From Acanthochromis polyacanthus (lineage: Eukaryota > Chordata > Actinopteri > Pomacentridae), in contig NC_067116.1 in NCBI RefSeq assembly GCF_021347895.1, positions 44,946,628 to 45,010,627 of the forward strand: a DNA stretch of 64,000 nucleotides. Reading direction: 5' to 3'. Shown here one piece after another: positions 37,769 to 49,700 of this stretch (position 1 is its first letter; each line of letters begins with the position of its first letter). Made by a program: the position numbers and the translations under genes. A model generated the notes under the pieces. That model did no database searches and had not been told where the DNA came from. It saw only the letters and a program-made list of their open reading frames with translations.

Positions 37769-40700
37769 TTGGTTTCCTGTGTGGCTTTGAAACACTGAAC
37801 ACCTGGCCGTCCCGCTGAGCCAGCGTACCTGTCGAGATGCTTCACCTGAACGTGTTTTATTCACTGATGATCAATATGTCTTCCCCAGCAGGTCTGTCAC
37901 GGAGAAAAATAAAAATAAAAGCAACATTTACCTTTGAAAAATGGAAAAAAGAAAACCAAAAAAAACCCCAAAACTATCCTTATGTTAAGATCATAGCAAG
38001 TAAAATAGTTTTTATTCATAATTTACCATGAAAAACTTGTAAAAAAAAAAAAAAAAAGTCCTCCTGTATATTTTTGGAGTTATTTTAAATGAATGTAAAA
38101 AAACAACAACAAAAAACACACAATTAACCCTCCTGTTGTCTTCATTTATGGGCACCAAAAATGTTGTTTCCTTGTCTGAAAAAAATCCAAAAATTCTGCA
38201 AAAACAATTCCCCAAATTTCTGAAAAATTACAAAACCTTCAGGAAAAAAATTCCAATAATTTCTTAAAAGTTTCCCTTAAAGCTTTTATGAAAAAAAATC
38301 CCCCAAATTAGGCAAGAAAATTCTTGTAAACATTTTCAAAAAATGAGGAATAATATTCCAAAAAAAATCCTAAAAATATCCAAAGTGATTCCATATATAT
38401 CTGTAAAACTTCTGATATTTTCTTTAAGAACATTCCCATAAAAATCAGCCAAAATCCAGCAAAATTTGCTGGATTTTGTTTGATTTGTTTGTGAATAATC
38501 TTAAACATTTTTAACATTTCTTTTTTCCACCAAAAAATGTTCAAACATTTCCCAAAAATGTTGAAAATGTGGACATCAGAAGTTTCACTGTGAAAATGTA
38601 TTTTTTTTCCACATTTTCAAACTTCAAAACGTGTCAGTTTTGACCCGCAGGACGACACAAGGCTTAATCTGGTTTAAAAAGAACTTAAAAATATTCAGTT
38701 TCGAAGTGTCTAATTTAAATTTCCGTAAAAATCTAGCATATTTCTTACATTTTGTTTTTCATTCATGCAAATTCAGTTTTTTGTCAGGTTGGTGTAATTT
38801 TACGACTTTCCCTCGACTGTCAGCTGCTTTTTACTGAACGATTCAGAGATTTTGGAGGTTTTTCTGTCAGTCTGAGGCCACAGAGAGGTTGGGGAGGAAG
38901 ATAACGCTGGGCGGGTTTGACTTATCGGCTGCATCAGGACGTCACGACTCCTCCACTTCCTCCCTTTCTGCTTGCACTGCAAACCTGAAGCCGCCTTGTG
39001 AAAGCCTCGTTTCTGCGGGCAGACGGTCACATGCCAGCTACAGTTTTGCTGCTGCACACGTTTTGAAGTTAAATATTTTGTGTACATGCGACCTGCTCTG
39101 CCCCATAAAGCATATTTCTATATCTGGCGTTGAAATGACTTCCTGACAGCGTCGGTGGCGTGGCTGACAGCTAGAAGTGACTCATCTGACACTTTAGCAA
39201 CATCAACATCTGAATATATACCAGCAGAGACATGGAAATAAGCAGCTTCCTGTTAACCGTGCTGCTGTCCTGTGAGTCAAACTGACCCATTTTAAAGTTT
39301 AAAAATGTGGAGAAAAAAAACATTTTCACAGTGAAACTTCTGATGTCCACATTTTCTACATTTTTGGAAAATTTTACAACTTTTTTTGGTGGGAAAAAAA
39401 AATGCTAAAAAATTTCTTAAGAACATTCACACGAAAAATCGACCAAAATCAAGCAAAATTCGTTGGATTTTGGTTGTTTTTTTCTGAATGTTCTTAAAGG
39501 AAATATCAGAACTTTTTCTGATATATATGTAATCACTTCAGATATTTTTAGGATTTTTTTGGACGATTTTTTACCCTTTTTTTGAAAATATTTACAAGAA
39601 TTTTCTTGCATAATTTGGGGAATTTAAAAAAAAAACGTTTAAGGGAAACTTTTAAGGAATTACTGGAATTTTCTTCCTGAAGGTGTTGCAAATTTTCAGA
39701 AATTTGGGGAATTTTTTTGCAGAATTTTTTCATTTTTTCCAGACAAGGAAACAATAATTGTTGGTGCCTGTAAATGAAGACAACAGGAGGGTTAAATAAA
39801 GAGCAGAGGATGTGGTTAGACAGTTTATTTATTTATCAGGTTTTAACGGTCGTTTAGCTGCGTTTGCCCAAAGGAAACCAAAATCCAGAGAAATTCACTG
39901 GATTTTGGTTGATTATTTTTTTGTGAATGTTCTTAAGAAACATTTTTAGCATTTATTTCTTTCCACCAAAAAATGTTCAAAAAATTCCCAAAAATGTAGA
40001 AAATGTGACATCAGAGGTTTCACTGTGAAAAGTTTTTTTTTTTTTTTTTCCCACATTTTCAGACTTTAAACCGGCTCAATTTTGACCTGCAGGACAACAC
40101 AAGGGTTAAATCCATAAAGCTGTTCCACTTTTTTTCCACATTGCGCTGCACTTTTACTGCTTCTGTTTGGATGCTGAACTGTTCTGTAATCTCAGTGCAA
40201 TGACAACAAGGTTTAATCTAATCTAATCAAACACTGTGTTTTTTATTTCTTCTATCTCCTTGTTTATATCAGAGCACAGAACAAAATCAATTCTTTACAA
40301 TGAAACTGAAACAACTCATCTCATCGACAGGCAGCGAGAAAAGCGTCTGAATGAATGAAAAGTGTCTGATTGAATGAAAAGCGTCTGATTGAATGAAAAG
40401 CGTCACCATGATGACCTCTGACTGTCCTTTCTCTGTTTTCTTCAGCCTCTTGCACAGTGGTGCCGGCTGCTGCCCAAAGATGCTGCCAAGATGCCGGAGA
40501 GCGCGTGGAAGCTGGTCTTCTACACCATGTCGTGGTCCTACACCACCTACCTGCTCTTCTTCACCTCCTACTCCTTCTTCCACGACCCGCCCTCCGTCTT
40601 CTACAGTAAGAGCCTCAAAACAACAACGTTTAACCCTCTGAACTCCACCAGCTTCTGGGCACTTTTTCACACATTTTTACGAATTTTTTACTTCAGTTTA

Positions 40701-43700
40701 AAGTCCTGCACCTCTATGGAAACACAACAACCATGACTAGAAGTACAGGTGTTACCAGTACTAGAAAAAAAGGTGGTGACTCTACAAACTGTAGATATTT
40801 TACGACTCTTATTATTAGTTTCTGTTCTTCTGTAAATGCAGCCTGCAGTTCAATCCAAAAGTCCCTGAATTATCTTCATGTGACCGTCAGTCGTAGATGA
40901 ATCAGTCATGGCTTTTTATTTGTGCCGAAGAACACAGAATTTTTTGTTTTTTACAGAATGTGGCTACTGCAAAAAGTTTAATTTTGACAAAATTTTAAAT
41001 TTAGACATATAAAATATAGATATTTTAATGGACAATCGAAATTTTAACTCTCCTGTTGTCCTTCTCTATGGGCACCAAAAAATATTGTTTCCTAGAAAAA
41101 TTAGATCCATCCATCCATCCATCCATCCATCCATCCATCCATCAGTAAAACTTGTTATATTTTCTTTAACAACATTCAGAAAAAAAAATCAACCAAAATG
41201 AGTTATTAGTGGCTTTTTAGTTGCACTGAGGAGAGTAAAATTATTAATTTTTTACAAAATCTGGTCATTGCAAATGGTTTGTTTTTGACACATTTTTAGA
41301 AGAGACGCGTAGAAGAAAGAGATTTTGATAAAAAAAAAAATCAGTTCGAAGTTGATTTAAAAGCTGAGAGAGACTGAATAATGAGAACAAACCTGTTTAT
41401 TAGTGGTGCAGCTGAGCAGGTTTCTCACCTGAAGTCATTTTAATGTAATGGAACCAGGCAGATATTTATAGCGGTTCTTACAGGATTCACAGCCGGTGCT
41501 TCATGCATATTCTCAGCCTCTAATTGATCCCACGCTGACGTTCTTTCATGATTAGATGCAGTTGTTGACACAAAACCACCCACATTTATTCATTTATTTA
41601 TTTAAATTCTGCCACAAAATGCATAAAAAATGATTCGCCTCTGGAGCCTCTCAAAGAAGAAAAAAAACTTGCTTCAAAGAACTTTTACTTTGAAATAAGT
41701 GAAAAAATCTGCCAACAGAAAATGTCCATGAAAAATGGCTTTTTAAGATTTCTTGAAATAAGATCTATTCAGAATATTGAGATCTTTAAATTAGCTGGAA
41801 GATTTATTTTAAGCTTTATTTTACCAGGATTGTCAAGCTCAGGTGTCTTAAAATAAGCCAGACATGCTAAAAAATAATAGTTTTTCACTCAAAAATAGAT
41901 TTTTGCTTCCATGTGAGCTCCTAATTTCAGATGTATTAAACTTACTTTGAGTTATATTATCGCAGCACTTCTCTAGATTTAAGATCATCTTGTACTTGAA
42001 ATAAGATGACAAAGATTAATTTAAGCATTTTTAGATATAATGTCTCCTCACAGTTAGCTAGAAATCCTAATGTTTAGTCGATTAGTAGTTAAAGTTTGAA
42101 ATGTGGAAAAATATGTATTTTCACAGTGAAACTTCTGATGTCCACATTGTCAACATTTTGGGGAAATTTTTTAATGTTGTCAACAAAAAAAAAACGTTTC
42201 TGAAGAACATTCACAAAAAATTCAACCAAAGTCCAGTGAATTTCGCTGGATTTTTTTGTGAAGATTTTTACTCATTTTTAAAAAAAATATTTACAAGAAT
42301 TTTCTGCCAAATTTGAGTAATTTTTTTAGGAAACTCTTAAGGAATTTTTTGAATTTTCTTCCTGAAGGTTTTGTAAATTTTCTGGAGTTTGGGGAAATTT
42401 TTTGCAGAATTTTTGGATTTTTTTTCAGACAAGGAAACAATATTTTTTGGTTCCTGTAAATGAGGACAACAGGAGGGTTACCTGAATCCATCTTTAATCA
42501 GGTGGGATGAGACATTCGGACTAAAAATAAGACAAATAGCCTCAGTAGGGTTTAGACTTTCTGCAGCTCTTCCATCAGACCTGGAGGTGTCTGGACTGCT
42601 GAGTGGAGCCTCCAAAGTCTGTCTGACAGCGCCGGGTTCATCTTTAATCGCCACTTCTCCTCTAATAGCCGTCAAACTGAGCGGCGTGGAGAGGCAGAGT
42701 GGTATGAGGAGGGAGGAGGAAGAAGCAGAAGAAGCGAGGCCGGGCTCTGAAGAGGCGAATAAAAAGTGCAGCAGAAAGCATCAGCTCAGGTTCCTCTGGC
42801 AGCTCCTCTGTTGTGATCCGGGCCTCCTCTCAATGTTTAATGACGGAAGGGCCGATCAATAAACATTACACGAGGCCCCAGCGTAACCTCATCTCACCGA
42901 GACAAACCACACTCCGACCTCGGAGGAGAAAGTTTCCGTCCAACATCCGATCACTTTGAGAGACGAGAGGCGGCTTCAGCTCGTCTGGTTCGCTTCAGGA
43001 AACCTGAAGCCCCATGGAAGTTACTGCGTTTAATTTAGATGTATTTATGTCGAGATATTCTTCGTCATCCCTCCTGTCGTCCTCATTTACAAGCACCAAA
43101 AAATATTGTTTCCTTGTCTGAAAAAAAAATCCAAACGTACACAAAAAAAATTCCCCAAATTTCTGAAAATTTGCAAAACCTTCAGGAAGAAAATTCCAAA
43201 AAGTTTCCCTTAGAAGTTTATTTTTAAAAAATCCCCCAAATTTGACAAGAAAATTCTCGTAAATATTTTCAAAAAATTGATCTTAAAAAAATTCTTCAAA
43301 TTTTTTAAAGTGATCAAATATATATCAGCAAAACTGATTTTGGTAAATTGTTTTGTGAATGTTCTTAAAGAAAATATTAGAAATATTACTTTTATATATA
43401 TATATAATTACTTTGGATATTTTTAGAATTTGGAAGATTTTTCTAATTTGTTGAAAATATTTACAAGAATTTTTTTACCAAATTTGGAAGATTTTTTTAA
43501 AATAAAACTTTTAAGGGAAACTTTTAAGGAATTATTGGAATTTTCTTCCTGAAAGTTTTCAGAAATTTGGGGAATTTTCTTGTTGAATTTTTGGATTTTA
43601 TGAGGCAAGGAAATGATATTTTTTGGTGCCGATAATTGAACAACAGGAGAGTTAAACTCAATCAACAACGTGACGACGATCTAGAAAAGAAGGAACGTCT

Positions 43701-46700
43701 GAGTCTTATTCCTGCTGCCTCTAGAGCAGAAATAAACTCCAGTAAACCCGAGCCGTCCTTTTCAAACAGACCTCTTCTTTTCTCGAGACGCGTTTCAGGA
43801 ACTGAGAAAGCCGAAAGCCGAAGCGCTAACAGAGATTTTCGGGTCACGAGGAGGCACAAAAAATAAGGAAAGAGACGAAAACAAACAAAAGCCAGAGTTT
43901 ACACTGACGAGCAGAGAGCCTGAAGCAAACCGGTTACTTCTGTTCTACTGTGGGAAAAACTCAACGACAAGCAAGAAAACCGATAATAAAGCAGAAAAAT
44001 GATACGATTACAATGAAAACCTGCATGAAAAGCATCTCAGAGGCTGCACAGCTCTCTAAATTCACTTAATGCAGGATTTCCATCTGTTTCTATCTGCTTC
44101 ACATCTGGAGCATCAAAAACTCCCTTTAAAACTGAAACCGTCTGTGCAGGTGTCACAAATGTCGACAAATTCAAGACATTTTGGACAAATTCGAGGAATA
44201 TGCACAATTTTGTGTAATTTTTGACATTTCTGTGACTTCGGACAACTTTCATGTAATTTTTTTTCCATTTTTTTATGGATAAACAAACACATTTGAGTTC
44301 GGTTAAGATCTGCCCCTGGATCAGTTTGACATCCATCCAAGTGTCGCAATCTAAAGAAAAGAAATGCAGATAAAATTCAAGACATTTTGGACAAACTTGA
44401 GGAGTTTTGGATTACTTTTCTGTGATTTTGGACTTTTTTTTTGGGAGCCATTTTCAACAGTTTTCCATTATTGTTGACAGTCTGGAAGTCATTCGGGACC
44501 GTTTTTCTGTGATTTTGGCGACTTTCCTGTCATTTTTAGCATTTTTTTGGATAGATAAAGAACACATTTGAGTTCTGTTTTGATCTGCACCTGGATCAGT
44601 TTTGCATCCATGAAGGCGCCACAGTCTGAGGCCAATAAATCAAACTGGAGCCGATCAGTTTGAGATTGATCGACTTGTCTTTAAATGTGACGTGTTGCTG
44701 CCACCTACAGACAAAACGTCACTGCATTTATCTGTGCTTCATGTTAATGTTAAATAAACTGCTGTTAAAACAAATACAGACAAAATAATGAGGCAGAATT
44801 ATCCACAAACTCCATGCAGCAGCTTTGGTGAATTAAGGTAAAAATAATTAAATTAATGAAACTAACTATTAAATTATTGCACTGCTGATACAAATACCTT
44901 TTTCTTTGACCCAGAAATTCAGATAAAAATGCTTTATATGCGTGACATTAACTGCATATTCTCTTATCAAAGTGGAAATAATATGAAAAATAAAATAAAT
45001 GAGTTAAATATATAAAGTGTTTTTCAATTTAGAAGTCATGAAAAAAATTAAACTGCTTTTAAGAATTCCATATTCTGCATGTTTACAAGTTCATAATGTT
45101 ATTTTTGGTGTGTGTAAGAATACGTTTCCACGCTTTAATGTTCAAATAACAAATTATTTTCCTCAAATTGTGCATTTCTCTTCATTTTCTGTTAGAAAAC
45201 TGTTTGTTTTAGCTCCTGTTTCTTTAAAAAAAGATCAAATAAAAACCACCTAAAACGCCCGGTGTGAGAAAGCAGCTCAACTTGTCATTAAAGTTTCTGG
45301 AAATCTGTTGTGTTTTGAAACAAACACATGAAAAAAAAGAGGACTAATTTAGTAAAGTTTGCAAATAAAATGCCTGATTGTAAGATAAGATGAGTGTAAA
45401 CATGTCGGGATCATGAGTGAAAATAAAAGAACAGACTCTCAGTAGAATCCTTTCAGGAGGATTTAGTTTATTATATATATTATTATAGAGTTTCTATCAG
45501 TAAGAACACCTCTGGCGGCTCCACTTTGGATAATTTAACTCATTTATTATATTATTATTTAACAAACAACCAAACTGGATCTGATTTTCCTTCATCAGAT
45601 GGGATCACTCGCTGCATTTCTCAGATTTATTTTTTGTGTTTTATTTTATTCTATTTCATCTTATTTTACCTGGTTTTATCGGATTTTATTTTCCTGATAT
45701 GCTCTATTGTTGCTTTCTTTTAATCTGCTTTTATTTTTTTATTTTAATGTTTGCTTTTAACTGGAAACCACTTTGGTCACCATGAGTGATGGGGCGGCAT
45801 GGCTCAGTGGGTAGAGTGGCCGTCTTGTAACTGGAAAGTTGCCGGTTTGATCCTCGGCCCGTCGTGCTCATGTCGAGGTGTCCCTGAGCAAGACACCGAA
45901 CCCCTAACTGCTCCTGATGGGTTGTGGTTAGTGCCTTGCATGGCAGCTTCCGCCATCAATGGGTGAATGTGACGTATCATCATGTAAAGCGCTTTGGATA
46001 AAAGCGCTATATCAATACAACCATTTACCATGAGTGTTGTAAAGTGCTCTATAAATACATTTTTTAGTTTTAAACTCATAATCCCACCTGAGAATTAATC
46101 TGAGGCTCTCTTTGGGTCCTGAAAACTCCTGATTGGCATGTTTGACTAAATCATTCATACTGAAGTGATGAAACAGTGGATCTGAGTTTAAAGCTGTGAC
46201 GACTTCAGTTTTCAGCTGGATGTTGTTTAGTGGACACACTGATGTTTCACATGTTCTCTCCTGCGTATAAACATGGATGTTTTTCAGATAATTTAAATGG
46301 GATGTTGTCCTTCCTGTGTCCCCTCAGACTGGAAGAGTGGTATGTCAGTGCCTGCAGACATCGCCATCGCCTACCTGATCCAGGGCAGCTTCTATGGCCA
46401 CTCCATCTACGCCACCGTCTACATGGACGCCTGGAGGAAGGACTCTGCAGTGATGGTGGTTCATCACATCATCACGCTGGCGCTCATCAGCTTCTCCTAC
46501 GCCTTCAGGTGTTTACTCACAAAACGTTCTCATCACATGAGCAGAAATGTGCATTTAACCCTCCTGTTGTCCTCATTTAGCCAAAAAATATTGTTTTCTT
46601 GTCTGAAAAAAATCCAGAACTTCAACAGAAAATTGCCGTTGTGTTCATTTTGTTTGTCGTTTTTGTCATTTAGCGGCTCTCTTTTCCTGTTCTGTGCTTC

Positions 46701-49700
46701 ATTTTTCTTGTTTAGTGTGACGTTTTGATTGTTTTCTTTGGGACGGATTAGTCTCTTTGTGACATGAAACGATGATACATCCCATAATACTGATGCTCAA
46801 AAGTTGGTACAGATCAAAATGAGAGTTAGATTTCTTTTTTTGTGCTCATCTTTGTCCCTCTTCTGTCTGTCTTTGTGTCAGTTTTGTGTTGTTTTGTGTG
46901 AGTTGTTTTCTTGTTGTGGTCGTTTTGTTTGTTGTTTTTGTCATTTTGTGTCTCTGTTTTCCTGTTTTGTGCCTCGTTTTTCTTATTAAGGGACGTCTTT
47001 TTCTTGTTTTTCTTATTTTGTGTCTCATTTGTGTTGTTAGTGACGTATTGATTGTTTTACATGTCTTTGGGACAGTTTAGTCTCTTTATGACATGAAACT
47101 ATGATACATCCCATAATACTGATGCTCAAAGATTTTTATGGGAAAAAGTGGATGTGAAACTGATCTGGTTGCAGTTTTTGAACAAATGTGTTTTTCATGT
47201 CATTTTCTGTTTTACTAATGAACTTATGAGACTCAGAAATGATGGAAAACTAAACTAGAAAGATGAAATTTCAACCCACGTCTGCACTTTAAGGGCCTGC
47301 AGCTCTAAAAATATTCATAGTATGAAAGTAAACCTTAAAGTTACTGTAGATAAAAATCAGCTGATTGTGAGGAGGAACTGATTGATTTTAAAATAAACTG
47401 ACCCTTTTTGATAATCACAACAACACAGCTCAACTACAACGCAGTTTGTGTGATAAATTTTGCAAACGCAGCATCATTATGTGGCGCTTCCTGGATTATT
47501 GTTCTTCAAAAAATGCAGAACAGAAACTCACTGCTCTGGTTGAATATTCGCACCGAACGTCAACTTTTCAGCTTCGTTGCTGCAAAACAGAAGACAGGAG
47601 TTGTGTTTGTCACAGCTCAGCAAAAAGCAATCCCACGAAGCCACAAATTGCAAACGCAGTAATTTTCCTTTAAATAAATAAAAACAAAATGCACAGTAAC
47701 TAAAAGAAATGATTGACAGCATCACATTTTACCTCCTGTACTGACAGCACAAAATAATATTTACAGTTAGTGTGTATTTTTTGGAAAGTTTTAGAGTTTT
47801 TGCTGGTTTGATGACTAGAAATAAGTAGAAACGTCTTCTGTTCCTCAGATACCACAACGTAGGGATCCTGGTGCTGTTTCTCCACGACATCAACGACATC
47901 CAGCTGGAGTTCACGAAGCTCAACGTCTACCTGAAGTCCAGAGGAGGAGGCTATTACCTGCTGAACGACATCCTGTCCAACACCGGCTCCGTCAGCTTCA
48001 GCATCACCTGGTGAGCTTCAACAAACACACCTCCATCATTTCTACCCCTGAAGGTACTGCAGATAAACAGACATGTATGATGGCCTCTTTGCAAGTTTTC
48101 TTGTTTAAATTTGTCTCTTTTTTCACAAGAATTTTCCCCGAACAAAGTCTCTTCTTTCATCTCTATATGTCATGTTTCTCCTTCATGTGTTCCTTCTGTT
48201 TCAGGTTCTGGTTCCGTCTCTACTGGTTCCCCCTCAAAGTCCTGTATGCCACCTGTGTGTCCAGCCTCCAGTCCGTCCCCAACATCCCCTTCTACTTCTT
48301 CTTCAACGCTCTGCTCTTCGCTCTGCTGCTCATGAACATCTACTGGTTCTTGGTGAGGAACAGAATCACACTTTTAGGGTTTTCACACACGAGGGCTTTG
48401 ATGTGGTGTCTCATCAGCAGCACAATCTGACCTCATTCTCGTTTTTTATTTCCTTGGCAGTTTATCGTGGTTTTCGTGGTGAAGGTGCTGAAGATGAAGG
48501 AGGTGAATGACGTCCGGGAGTACGAGGACGAGGACAGCAGCAGGGCGTCGGGCGACAGGAAACCTCTGGCAGCGAACGAGGACGATGCTGGACATCACAA
48601 CTCTGCCCAGGGGTGAGCAGCTCCTCCAGACAGGAACTAAAACCAGTCAGCTGTTGGCAGATTTTTACTAAAAATGTAGAATTATCTTTAAGTTGTAACC
48701 AGTTTGGCAGGAAAGTGATGTCCACTTGAACCTTTAGAACCTTAGAGCCCATTGAAACATGTTTAGTTTTTAAAATAAATCATCAAAATGACACCAATTA
48801 TCAGCTAGAACTGTGAGAATTCAACATCCAGATGGTTCAGTACTGAGCATTACCTCTTTAATTAATTTGAATTTTATCACGCATCTATTATCCAATCACA
48901 TCGGAGAGCCCATCTCCGCATAAGGTGGTGACGGCGTCATGACGTGAAGCACGGTGGTGGCAGCATCATGACGTGAAGCACGGTGGTGGCAGCATCATGA
49001 TGTGAAGCACGGTGGAGGCAGCATCATGATGTGAAGCACGGTGGAGGCAGCATCATGACGTGAAGCACGGTGGAGGCAGCATCATGATGTGAAGCACAGT
49101 GGTGGCAGCATCATGATGTGAAGCACGGTGGAGGCAGCATCATGATGTGAAGCACAGTGGTGGCAGCATCATGATGTGAAGCACGGTGGTGGCGGCATCA
49201 TGATGTGAAGCACGGTGGAGGCAGCATCATGATGTGAAGCACGGTGGAGGCAGCATCATGATGTGAAGCACGGTGGTGGCAGTATCATGATGTGAAGCAC
49301 GGTGGAGGCGGCATCATGATGTGAAGCACGGTGGAGGCAGCATCATGATGTGAAGCACGGTGGTGGCAGCATCATGATGTGAAGCACGGTGGAGGCGGCA
49401 TCATGATGTGAAGCACGGTGGTGGCGGCATCATGATGTGAAGCACGGTGGTGGCGGCATCATGATGTGAAGCACGGTGGAGGCAGCATCATGACGTGAAG
49501 CACGGTGGTGGCAGCATCATGATGTGAAGCACGGTGGTGGCAGCATCATGATGTGAAGCACGGTGGTGGCGGCATCATGATGTGAAGCACGGTGGAGGCG
49601 GCATCATGATGTGAAGCACGGTGGAGGCGGCATCATGATGTGAAGCACGGTGGAGGCAGCATCATGATGTGAAGCACGGTGGTGGCAGCATCATGATGTG

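Noticed and set aside
40393..40736. Alternative frames over cers1 exon 2 as separate small genes
   Set aside because: Exon 2 in the frame continuous with exons 1 and 3 gives a clear CERS1 peptide; the other frames have no support.
45789..45860. Functional tRNA gene
   Set aside because: A and B boxes are present but no cloverleaf or anticodon arm is intact, and the body and tail are those of a SINE.
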